Source: Bacillota bacterium (GTDB lineage Bacteria; Bacillota; Dethiobacteria; DTU022). Taken from it: a DNA stretch of 5,149 nucleotides. The position numbers and the translations under genes are program-made. Positions 1-5,149 of the stretch are shown here, piece by piece (the stretch's first letter is position 1; every line of letters starts with the position of its first letter). The notes below the pieces were generated by a model that made no database searches, had not been told where the DNA came from, and saw nothing but the letters and a program-made list of their open reading frames with translations. The stretch is taken from assembly GCA_012727685.1 (NCBI GenBank), contig JAAYGO010000013.1, forward strand, positions 1 through 5,149, written 5' to 3'.

Positions 1-1
1 A

Positions 2-2311
2 AACCCGGATCCTACCACGGAAGAGATCAAAAAGGCCCTGCGCCACAATTTATGCCGCTGTACAGGATATCTCAAGATTATCGATGCCGTCAAGCTGGCC
101 GGGCGATTTATCCGGGGCGAAATTTCACCGGATGAGGTGCGCCCCGATCCGGATGGTGCCAAACTGGGAGTCTCACATCCCCGGCCTTCGGCGCTGGCCA
201 AGGCCTGCGGAACAGCACAATTTACGGCGGACATTATCATTCCCGGCGCTCTGGAGCTGGCGACTGTGCGCAGCCCCCATCCCCATGCCCTGATCAAAAA
301 GATCGATTGCTCAGCAGCTTTGAAAATGCCGGGAGTAATCGGGGTGATGACGGCAAAGGACATCAAGGGCACCAACCGGCTGAAGGTAATTTTCGCCGAC
401 CGGCCTGTTATTTGCGAGGATAAGGTCCGTTATATCGGCGACCCCGTAGCGGTCGTCGCGGCGCTGACCCGCGAACAGGCGTTGGCGGCGGCTGAGGCTG
501 TAGAAGTGGAATATGAACTGCTGCCGGTCCTGAATTCGCCGCAGGAGGCCCTGGCCGAAGGGGCGATCCAGGTTCACGGTGATCCGCCTAACTTGTGTTA
601 CACGCAGCGCCAGATCAAGGGCAATGCAGAAAAGGCCCTGGCGGAATCGGCTGCAGTTGTTGAAGGCCGTTTTATCACGCAAATAAATCACCAGGCACCG
701 CTGGAGACGGAGGCGTGCGTGGCCTACTTTGAGGGCGAAGGCGAAGACGCCCAGCTTGTGGTTATCGGGCGCAGCATAGATATCCATCAGCACCTGGCGA
801 TGCTCCAGGAGGCCCTTGGCTGGGAAGATATGCGCTATATAGAGGCTTATTCCGGCGGGCAATTCGGCATCAAGGCCGATATCACCTCCGAGGGCATAGC
901 CGCCGCGGCTGCATTGCACTTCAAGCGTCCAGTCCGCTATATTCCTACTCTGACCGATTCACTGCTGATGACACCGAAGCGCCATCCCTTTGACATGAAA
1001 ATTGCCCTCGGTGCCGACAATGAGGGAAATCTCACTGCACTTAAAATGGATATAACAGTGGACAACGGTGCATATAGCTCTATCGGGCCCATTGTTGTTG
1101 ACCGTGCTTTCCTGATGCTGTCGGGTTCGTACAACATACCCAATGTTCACGCACTTGGTCGCCTGGTTTATACCAACAATCCCTGGGGTTCAGCAGCGCG
1201 CGGTGCCGGTCCTCCACAGGCCCATTATGCCCTCGAGTGTGCTGTCAACATGCTGGCGGATAAGATGAATATCGATCCTTTGGAGTTCCGTTTGTTCAAT
1301 TCCCTGAAGCCGGGACAGACGAAATCTACCGGCAGCGTTGTTGAACAATGGCCTTTCCCTGAGCTTTGTGAAGCAATGCGTCCTTACTATGAACGCAGCC
1401 GCCGGGAGGTCAGCGAGCATCAAAGCGGGACCGTGCGGCGGGGTATCGGGCTGGCTGCCGGGGCTTTCGGTGTCGGCGGCCCGGGCGATCAGGCTATTGC
1501 CGCGGTAGAACTTAATGACGACGGCGGCGTGACCATCTATGCAGCTGCAGCCGACCCCGGTGAAGGCAACGATTCGATGTTCACCCAGTTGGCTGCCGAT
1601 ATCATGGGGCTGCCTTTGAACAAAATTCGCCTCTCTACCAGGGATACGGAGCAGACCACCGCTACCGGTCCGTCTGCCGCCAGCCGTATCACCTATATGG
1701 TGGGCGGGGCGGTAGAAAACGCTCTCGGCAAGCTCAAACAGGCTATGCAGGAAACGGGAGCAAAAACACGTCAGGAACTCGAACAGGCCGGGCGTCCAGT
1801 TCGCTATATCGGCACCAAGGCTACCCTTGAAAAAGGCCCGGCTGACCCTGAGACCGGTCTGGGGCCCTCTTTTGAATCCCAGATACATGCCCTGCAGATG
1901 GCCGAAGTAGAGGTAAACACGGAAACCGGTGAGGTCAAGGTCCTCAAAATGACCACCGCGGTGGACGGCGGCCCGGTAATCCATCCGCAGAACTTTGAAG
2001 GCCAGCTTGAAGGCGGTGCGGATATGGGTGCAGGCTTTGCCCTGCGCGAAGAGTACATTGCCGGGCAGACCAGGGACTGGGTAACCTTCAAGTTTCCGAC
2101 CATCCAAACAGCCTTTGAACACAAATTGATTATCAGGGAAACGCCGAGAGTACGGGGTACACATAAAGGTTCTACCGGTGTGGGCGAAATGACGATGGTT
2201 CCGACCGCTCCGGCTATCATCAGTGCCATTAAAGATGCTATTGGTGTCTGGATCTATGAACTGCCAGCAACACCTGATAAGATCAAAGCGGCTCTGGCTC
2301 AAAGAAGCTAA
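2..2311 (+). CDS. Molybdopterin hydroxylase (xanthine dehydrogenase/aldehyde oxidoreductase family), fused 2Fe-2S domain, 5'-partial
   Basis: This enzyme hydroxylates a purine or oxidises an aldehyde at a molybdenum-pterin centre and passes electrons through 2Fe-2S clusters. The frame is open from the window edge, so the GTG at 137 is not the start. Counting from base 2, the first residues are the end of the iron-sulfur domain, with LCRCTGY at 17-23 supplying two cluster cysteines (18, 20). An alpha/beta hammerhead follows at about 60-170, then the molybdenum-binding domains. Visible motifs are SGGQFG (284-289), WGSAARGAGPPQ (395-406, Arg400) and GVGEM with the presumed catalytic base Glu729; the chain ends at 769. 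Compared with Desulfovibrio gigas Mop, roughly 120 N-terminal residues lie upstream. The single-chain layout resembles Mop and the selenium-dependent xanthine dehydrogenases of Gram-positive anaerobes. The neighbouring desulfurase and sulfur carrier suggest dedicated maturation. The family is certain; the substrate is not. Confidence 0.93.
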   Translation, partial: NPDPTTEEIKKALRHNLCRCTGYLKIIDAVKLAGRFIRGEISPDEVRPDPDGAKLGVSHPRPSALAKACGTAQFTADIIIPGALELATVRSPHPHALIKKIDCSAALKMPGVIGVMTAKDIKGTNRLKVIFADRPVICEDKVRYIGDPVAVVAALTREQALAAAEAVEVEYELLPVLNSPQEALAEGAIQVHGDPPNLCYTQRQIKGNAEKALAESAAVVEGRFITQINHQAPLETEACVAYFEGEGEDAQLVVIGRSIDIHQHLAMLQEALGWEDMRYIEAYSGGQFGIKADITSEGIAAAAALHFKRPVRYIPTLTDSLLMTPKRHPFDMKIALGADNEGNLTALKMDITVDNGAYSSIGPIVVDRAFLMLSGSYNIPNVHALGRLVYTNNPWGSAARGAGPPQAHYALECAVNMLADKMNIDPLEFRLFNSLKPGQTKSTGSVVEQWPFPELCEAMRPYYERSRREVSEHQSGTVRRGIGLAAGAFGVGGPGDQAIAAVELNDDGGVTIYAAAADPGEGNDSMFTQLAADIMGLPLNKIRLSTRDTEQTTATGPSAASRITYMVGGAVENALGKLKQAMQETGAKTRQELEQAGRPVRYIGTKATLEKGPADPETGLGPSFESQIHALQMAEVEVNTETGEVKVLKMTTAVDGGPVIHPQNFEGQLEGGADMGAGFALREEYIAGQTRDWVTFKFPTIQTAFEHKLIIRETPRVRGTHKGSTGVGEMTMVPTAPAIISAIKDAIGVWIYELPATPDKIKAALAQRS

Positions 2312-2313
2312 GC

Positions 2314-2320
2314 GGGAGGA
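2314..2320 (+). promoter_or_regulatory. Ribosome binding site for the TusE-like gene
   Basis: GGGAGGA lies six bases before a GTG codon at 2327 and immediately after the stop of the hydroxylase gene. Its position supports GTG rather than a later ATG as the start of the small sulfur-carrier gene, and indicates independent translation initiation inside one operon transcript. Confidence 0.75.
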
Positions 2321-2326
2321 AAAACG

Positions 2327-2680
2327 GTGAGCAGTTTTGAACAATCGGGTAGCCCCCCGCGTAAGTACATTCGTTCTATTGCCGGACGCGATGTGATGTT
2401 TGACCAAGAAGGTTTCCTCTGGCAACCCGATGATTGGTGCGAGGAGATTGCCGAGGTTCTGGCCCGTGAGAGCGGTCTGGAATCTCTCGGGGAAAAACAT
2501 TGGCTAGTGCTTCGCTTCCTGAGGGAATTTTATTACAATAACGGAAGGGCACCGTTGAACCGCCACCTCGCAAAAGGTACAGCGCTGAGTTTACTTGAAA
2601 TCGAGAAACTTTTCCCGGGGGGAATCAAATACGGTGCCCGCCGCATTGCCGGATTACCCAATCCGAAGAAGTGTCTCTAA
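2327..2680 (+). CDS. DsrC/TusE-like sulfur carrier protein, single-cysteine type
   Basis: Proteins of this family carry a persulfide on a C-terminal cysteine: TusE in tRNA 2-thiolation, DsrC in dissimilatory sulfite reduction. The 117-residue product shows the family pattern: FDQEGFL near 25-31, a tryptophan plus acidic helix (DDWCEEIAEVL, 35-45), EKHWLVLRFLREFYYNNGRAP (56-76 region), LFPGG (95-99) and the ending RRIAGLPNPKKCL. The penultimate Cys116 matches the carrier cysteine. The second DsrC cysteine, eleven residues earlier, is Arg105, so redox cycling as a DsrC-type trisulfide is unlikely and the TusE mode fits better. From Pro76 to the end it is about seven residues shorter than E. coli TusE as I recall it; the gap falls before LFPGG. 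Cys38 is an extra, non-family cysteine. It lies 15 bases after the hydroxylase and 19 before the desulfurase, which suggests transfer between the two. The partner is inferred. Confidence 0.85.
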   Translation: MSSFEQSGSPPRKYIRSIAGRDVMFDQEGFLWQPDDWCEEIAEVLARESGLESLGEKHWLVLRFLREFYYNNGRAPLNRHLAKGTALSLLEIEKLFPGGIKYGARRIAGLPNPKKCL

Positions 2681-2686
2681 GCTTTT

Positions 2687-2692
2687 AAGGAG
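2687..2692 (+). promoter_or_regulatory. Ribosome binding site for the desulfurase gene
   Basis: AAGGAG, followed by TGGTGCC, sits seven bases before the ATG at 2700. It fixes this start in preference to the upstream in-frame ATG at 2595, which would put 35 unrelated residues on the protein and overlap the sulfur-carrier gene by 86 bases. Confidence 0.85.
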
Positions 2693-2699
2693 TGGTGCC

Positions 2700-3857
2700 A
2701 TGGACAACAGCATAATCTACCTGGACAACGCAGCTACATCGTTCCCCAAACCCCGGGAAGTGCTCGAAAAAATGGTAGAAGCCTATGCCCGCCTGGGGGT
2801 ATCACCAGGCCGGGGTGGTTACGACCTGGCAACTGAAGCTGCTGAACTTGTCTTTCAAACAAGGCAGAAATTGGCCCGCTTCTTTTGTGCTACAGATCCG
2901 GAGCGGGTGATCTTTACGGCCAATGCGACAGATGCCCTGAACATTTTGATTCAGGGCCTGATCCGTCCAGGAGATCACGTTGTTTCCACACGGCTTGAAC
3001 ACAATTCCGTGCTGCGACCCCTGTACCATTTGAGAGAACAAGGATGGATAGAGTACGACCTCGTTCCCTTTGACGGAAAGGGTTATGTCGACCCGCAGGA
3101 AATAAAAAGGGTTATCAGACCCAATACCAGGTTGGTCATAGTTTGCCATGCCTCCAACGTTCTCGGTACCGTTCAGCCGGTAGCGGAGATAGCCGGTATA
3201 TGCCGTGAATGCGGAATTCCCCTGTTGCTGGATGCCGCACAGAGCGCGGGGCATCTTCCCATCAATATGAGCGGCTGGGGCATTGGTGCGATCGCTTTTA
3301 CCGGCCATAAGGCCCTACTTGGTCCGAGCGGCATCGGAGGACTGATCCTTTCCCCCGAGTTGGATGTCCGAGCAACCCGTTTTGGCGGAACCGGTATCGA
3401 GTCACGCAGCCTTGTCCATACCCAGAGCTTTCCGCATCGACTCGAAGCCGGTACACTTAACCTTGCCGGTATTTTTGGCCTCTCGGCCGGGCTGGATTAC
3501 TTGGAGCAAAAAGGTTCCGGTCAACTTCAGCAACGGGAAATGGCTTTGATCCGGCGCCTTTACCAGGGCCTTAGCTCCGTTCCCGGAGTAGCAATTTACA
3601 GCCCACCTCCCACCGAACAGAGCGTGCCTGTGCTCACGTGCAACATTAAAGGGATGGATTCCGGGGATGTGGGCGACATCCTGGACGGCGACTATGGTAT
3701 CGCGGTGCGGACCGGTTTGCATTGTGCGCCTTTTGTGCATGTGGATTTGGGGACAGATGCCACCGGTGCGGTTAGGTTCAGCCCCGGTCCCTTTAATACG
3801 AACGAGGATATAGATCGGGCTATTGAAGCGCTGGCAGCAATTGCTGCATATCGCTAA
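2700..3857 (+). CDS. Class V aminotransferase fold, cysteine desulfurase family protein (EF2568-like)
   Basis: This is a PLP enzyme that should remove sulfur from cysteine (or selenium from selenocysteine), leaving a persulfide on its own cysteine for transfer. The 385-residue protein begins IYLDNAATSFPKP, the classic N-terminus of NifS/SufS relatives. Key residues are His101 in LEHNSVLRP, which stacks on PLP; Asp178 and Gln181 in LLLDAAQSAGH; the Schiff-base Lys204 in FTGHKALLGPSG; and the sulfur-accepting Cys342 in RTGLHCAP. The EHNSVLRP and RTGLHCAP forms match the subgroup named after Enterococcus faecalis EF2568, which I recall as found with SelD and selenium-dependent molybdenum hydroxylase genes, rather than housekeeping IscS. 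Length and motifs are complete, with no sign of decay. It is the last clear gene of the operon, behind its likely carrier and acceptor. Desulfurase versus selenocysteine lyase specificity cannot be read from the sequence. Confidence 0.93.
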   Translation: MDNSIIYLDNAATSFPKPREVLEKMVEAYARLGVSPGRGGYDLATEAAELVFQTRQKLARFFCATDPERVIFTANATDALNILIQGLIRPGDHVVSTRLEHNSVLRPLYHLREQGWIEYDLVPFDGKGYVDPQEIKRVIRPNTRLVIVCHASNVLGTVQPVAEIAGICRECGIPLLLDAAQSAGHLPINMSGWGIGAIAFTGHKALLGPSGIGGLILSPELDVRATRFGGTGIESRSLVHTQSFPHRLEAGTLNLAGIFGLSAGLDYLEQKGSGQLQQREMALIRRLYQGLSSVPGVAIYSPPPTEQSVPVLTCNIKGMDSGDVGDILDGDYGIAVRTGLHCAPFVHVDLGTDATGAVRFSPGPFNTNEDIDRAIEALAAIAAYR

Positions 3858-3899
3858 TCCTTTTCAGCCAGGCGAGCCGTCACAAGGAGATTTATCCAG

Positions 3900-3935
3900 G
3901 TGCATTTAGTAACGAATATGTCGAAGCGAGGTTAA
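3900..3935 (+). CDS. Possible 11-codon micro-ORF or remnant start of a lost operon gene
   Basis: A GTG codon preceded nine bases upstream by AAGGAGA (3884-3890) opens a frame reading MHLVTNMSKRG and then TAA. It starts 42 bases after the desulfurase stop and ends 15 bases before the terminator stem. It could be a short peptide, the surviving 5' end of a fourth operon gene, or chance. I recognise no family, and only the ribosome binding site supports it. Confidence 0.18.
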   Translation: MHLVTNMSKRG

Positions 3936-3950
3936 TGATTACCAGCGGTT

Positions 3951-4003
3951 AAAACAATCCCGCAAAGGCCTTAAGAAGAGGTCTGTTGCGGGATTGCTGT
4001 TTT
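3951..4003 (+). terminator. Rho-independent terminator, possibly bidirectional
   Basis: AATCCCGCAA (3956-3965) pairs perfectly with TTGCGGGATT (3986-3995). The stem continues inward as AGGCC (3966-3970) with GGTCT (3980-3984, one G-T pair, one bulged G) around a nine-base loop. It continues outward as AAAAC (3951-3955) with GTTTT (3999-4003) across a three-base bulge (GCT). The T run after the right arm is only four long, so termination strength is uncertain, but stem length and position after the operon fit. The A run before the left arm gives a similar T run on the other strand, so it may work both ways. Confidence 0.8.
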
Positions 4004-4093
4004 GCCGTGTATACTGTGCTGGAATGCTCTTTTTGTATACCGTAAGGATTTTCTTCATGACTAACCCGCCTGAGTTTCTCCGCAGTGTGCCAA

Positions 4094-4105
4094 AGGTCAT
4101 GACCT
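4094..4105. repeat. Perfect 12-base palindrome, possible operator
   Basis: AGGTCATGACCT equals its own reverse complement. It lies about 170 bases before the regulator start, outside the terminator hairpin and outside any supported gene. With no loop it would be a poor RNA hairpin, so if functional it is more likely a dimeric protein binding site. No second copy is present in the window; a partial match, TCATGAC, occurs at 4055-4061. A chance origin is possible. Confidence 0.25.
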
Positions 4106-4188
4106 GATTGTCCAATAATGGCATGGTGCTGACAATTCTAATCTCCTGGAACGAGTTTGTGGAACGGAATTATAGCCCGTGGAGCAGG

Positions 4189-4252
4189 AAATAAAAAGAA
4201 TTTACCGAAATAGTTTTATTATAACGAAATATTAATTACTTATTAAATTTAA
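4189..4252 (+). promoter_or_regulatory. AT-rich leader, probable promoter region of the regulator gene
   Basis: The 60 bases starting at 4201 contain only 13 G or C by hand count, and six of those fall in the ribosome binding site end. Several TATAAC/TATTAA-like hexamers occur (4220, 4230, 4241), but none has a good -35 element at normal spacing; TTTACC at 4201 is only 13 bases from TATAAC. A promoter here is plausible from composition and from the terminator upstream, but its exact elements are not resolved. Confidence 0.35.
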
Positions 4253-4255
4253 CGC

Positions 4256-4264
4256 AGGGAGGTG
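4256..4264 (+). promoter_or_regulatory. Ribosome binding site for the regulator gene
   Basis: AGGGAGGTG precedes the ATG at 4274 by nine bases. A nearer ATG at 4267 is only two bases away and opens a frame that stops after eleven codons, so 4274 is the start. Confidence 0.8.
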
Positions 4265-4273
4265 TAATGGTTT

Positions 4274-5149
4274 ATGGAAGAATATGGCATTTCATTGAGT
4301 GAATTTAGCTCTGCCCATTATTCAAACGACAAGGAAATTACCAAAATATTGGAAAAAAACTGGAGGCATTTTATTACCCACGGAACAGCTAGCATACCAA
4401 TGCGTAAAGAAATTTTACGTTCCTGGTTGCGTTGCCGTGAAAACTTTGTTGATCCTTACAGGGGATACAATAACAAGATTTTAAGCCATGATGAACTTAA
4501 AGACCGTTATCATGATGTTCAGGAAATGATTAACGTGGCAAAACCTGTTATGCGCTCCCTTTATAATTCGATAAAAGGATCCGGTTATATAATCACTATT
4601 AACCATAAAGACGGCATAATCATGGAGCTGTTAGGTGACATGAACATCCGCCGGCTTGCCGAATCTCTAGATGTTGTCCCCGGAGCCAGTTGTGATGAAA
4701 ATATGGTAGGTACTACCGCGCCAGGTATCAGCTTGAAGGAAAAAATCCCTGCGCGGGTTGATTATAAAGAACACTATTGTGAGATTTTTCATTACCTCTC
4801 TTGTTCAGCAGCACCAATTTTTAATCCCCAAGGTGGGCTGCTTGGTTGCCTGGTCTTATGTAGCACATATGACAAAGCTCATCCCCATACGCTAGGCCTG
4901 GTTATGGCAGCAGCCAAGAATATAGAGGGAGAGATATGCTACCGGGCACTTCATAACAAGCTAAAAAAAACCTATCATTACATTGATACAATAAGTAACG
5001 CTATGTCCGAAGGGATGATCTCAATTAATTCCCAGGGCGAAATTATGCATATTACCCGGCAATGTGCTGATATGCTGGGCACTTCTATTTATGAATGCAA
5101 GGGAGCTCCGATTGGTAAAGTAATAAATAATGCTGAAACCCTGACGGGG
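4274..5149 (+). CDS. AcoR/PrdR-like (probably sigma-54-dependent) transcriptional activator with GAF and PAS sensor domains, 3'-partial
   Basis: The frame has no stop before the right edge and gives 292 residues. Residues 46-61 carry the SWxRC and VDP pattern (SWLRCRE at 50-56, VDP at 59-61) typical of the N-terminus of AcoR-type activators. A GAF-like sensor follows at about 75-225, with GASCDENMVGTTAPG (137-151) matching the family's conserved W/C-x-E-x-x-x-G-T stretch and CSAAPIFNPQGGLLG (177-191) forming the final strands. A PAS domain starts near 240 (MSEGMISINSQGEI). By analogy an AAA+ sigma-54 interaction domain and a Fis-type helix-turn-helix should follow; neither is visible. The GAF region holds six cysteines (140, 169, 177, 192, 196, 222). 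The gene is more AT-rich than the operon before it and sits behind its terminator. It may activate genes to its right, or the operon; the ligand is unknown. Confidence 0.85.
   Translation, partial: MEEYGISLSEFSSAHYSNDKEITKILEKNWRHFITHGTASIPMRKEILRSWLRCRENFVDPYRGYNNKILSHDELKDRYHDVQEMINVAKPVMRSLYNSIKGSGYIITINHKDGIIMELLGDMNIRRLAESLDVVPGASCDENMVGTTAPGISLKEKIPARVDYKEHYCEIFHYLSCSAAPIFNPQGGLLGCLVLCSTYDKAHPHTLGLVMAAAKNIEGEICYRALHNKLKKTYHYIDTISNAMSEGMISINSQGEIMHITRQCADMLGTSIYECKGAPIGKVINNAETLTG

Larger units (their letters stand above)
3858..4273. other. Intergenic region between operon and regulator gene
   Basis: These 416 bases hold no convincing full gene on either strand. They contain a possible 11-codon ORF, a strong hairpin terminator, a perfect 12-base palindrome and an AT-rich leader before the regulator. 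A 61-codon minus-strand ORF (3939-4124) runs through the hairpin, has no good ribosome binding site and resembles no family I know. I looked for a sigma-54 promoter (GG, ten bases, GC) on the plus strand by eye and found no good match. Confidence 0.7.

Noticed and set aside
137..2311. GTG at 137 as the start of the hydroxylase
   Set aside because: The same frame is open to the window edge and encodes the conserved iron-sulfur motif LCRCTGY upstream of this codon; there is also no ribosome binding site before it.
1190..2500. 436-codon minus-strand ORF
   Set aside because: It lies antisense to the hydroxylase and part of the sulfur-carrier gene, both with clear family motifs; its own translation shows no recognisable domain. 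It is a typical shadow in GC-rich coding DNA.
2595..2699. N-terminal extension of the desulfurase from the ATG at 2595
   Set aside because: The extension overlaps the sulfur-carrier gene and reads as its out-of-frame DNA; the ATG at 2700 has a strong ribosome binding site and gives the normal family N-terminus.
3939..4124. 61-codon minus-strand ORF between operon and regulator
   Set aside because: It ends inside the terminator hairpin, has only a distant AGGAG, and resembles no family I recognise. Kept only as a note.
4119..4185. Possible sigma-54 promoter elements (TGGCAT, TGGAAC)
   Set aside because: None has GG and GC separated by ten bases as the -24/-12 consensus requires.
4299..4484. 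61-codon plus-strand ORF
   Set aside because: It is an out-of-frame shadow inside the regulator gene, whose frame has clear motifs and continues to the window edge.
1..5149. CRISPR array, tRNA, rRNA or insertion sequence
   Set aside because: No regularly spaced repeats, no tRNA-like cloverleaf with CCA end, and no transposase-like protein or terminal inverted repeats were seen.

Overview
The window appears to come from an anaerobic, clostridia-like Gram-positive bacterium (Peptococcaceae/Moorella-type is my best guess). The reasons are strong AGGAGG-type ribosome binding sites, GTG starts, a molybdenum hydroxylase with fused iron-sulfur domain, and an AcoR-type activator of the kind usually paired with sigma-54. 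A sulfur-metabolising deltaproteobacterium cannot be excluded. Nothing in the window fixes the taxonomy.

Bases 2-3857 hold one tight plus-strand operon of three genes. The first is the C-terminal ~770 residues of a molybdopterin hydroxylase (xanthine dehydrogenase / aldehyde oxidoreductase family), cut by the left edge. After 15 bases comes a 117-residue DsrC/TusE-like sulfur-carrier protein with a single conserved penultimate cysteine. After a further 19 bases comes a class V, PLP-dependent cysteine desulfurase-like enzyme of 385 residues. The order enzyme, persulfide carrier, desulfurase suggests a dedicated sulfur (or selenium) delivery route. The desulfurase would take S or Se from cysteine or selenocysteine, the TusE-like protein would carry it on Cys116, and the acceptor would be the terminal chalcogen ligand of the molybdenum centre that this hydroxylase family needs. 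The individual family calls are solid; the relay is inference.

Bases 3858-4273 are intergenic. They contain a strong, nearly symmetrical hairpin (3951-4003) that probably terminates the operon, a very short ORF with a good ribosome binding site just before it, a perfect 12-base palindrome (4094-4105), and a very AT-rich stretch leading into the next gene.

From 4274 to the right edge runs the N-terminal 292 residues of an AcoR/PrdR-like transcriptional activator: SWxRC motif, cysteine-rich GAF sensor, then PAS. It is clearly more AT-rich than the operon. The expected AAA+ sigma-54 interaction and Fis DNA-binding domains would lie outside the window. Whether it controls the operon to its left or genes to its right cannot be decided here.
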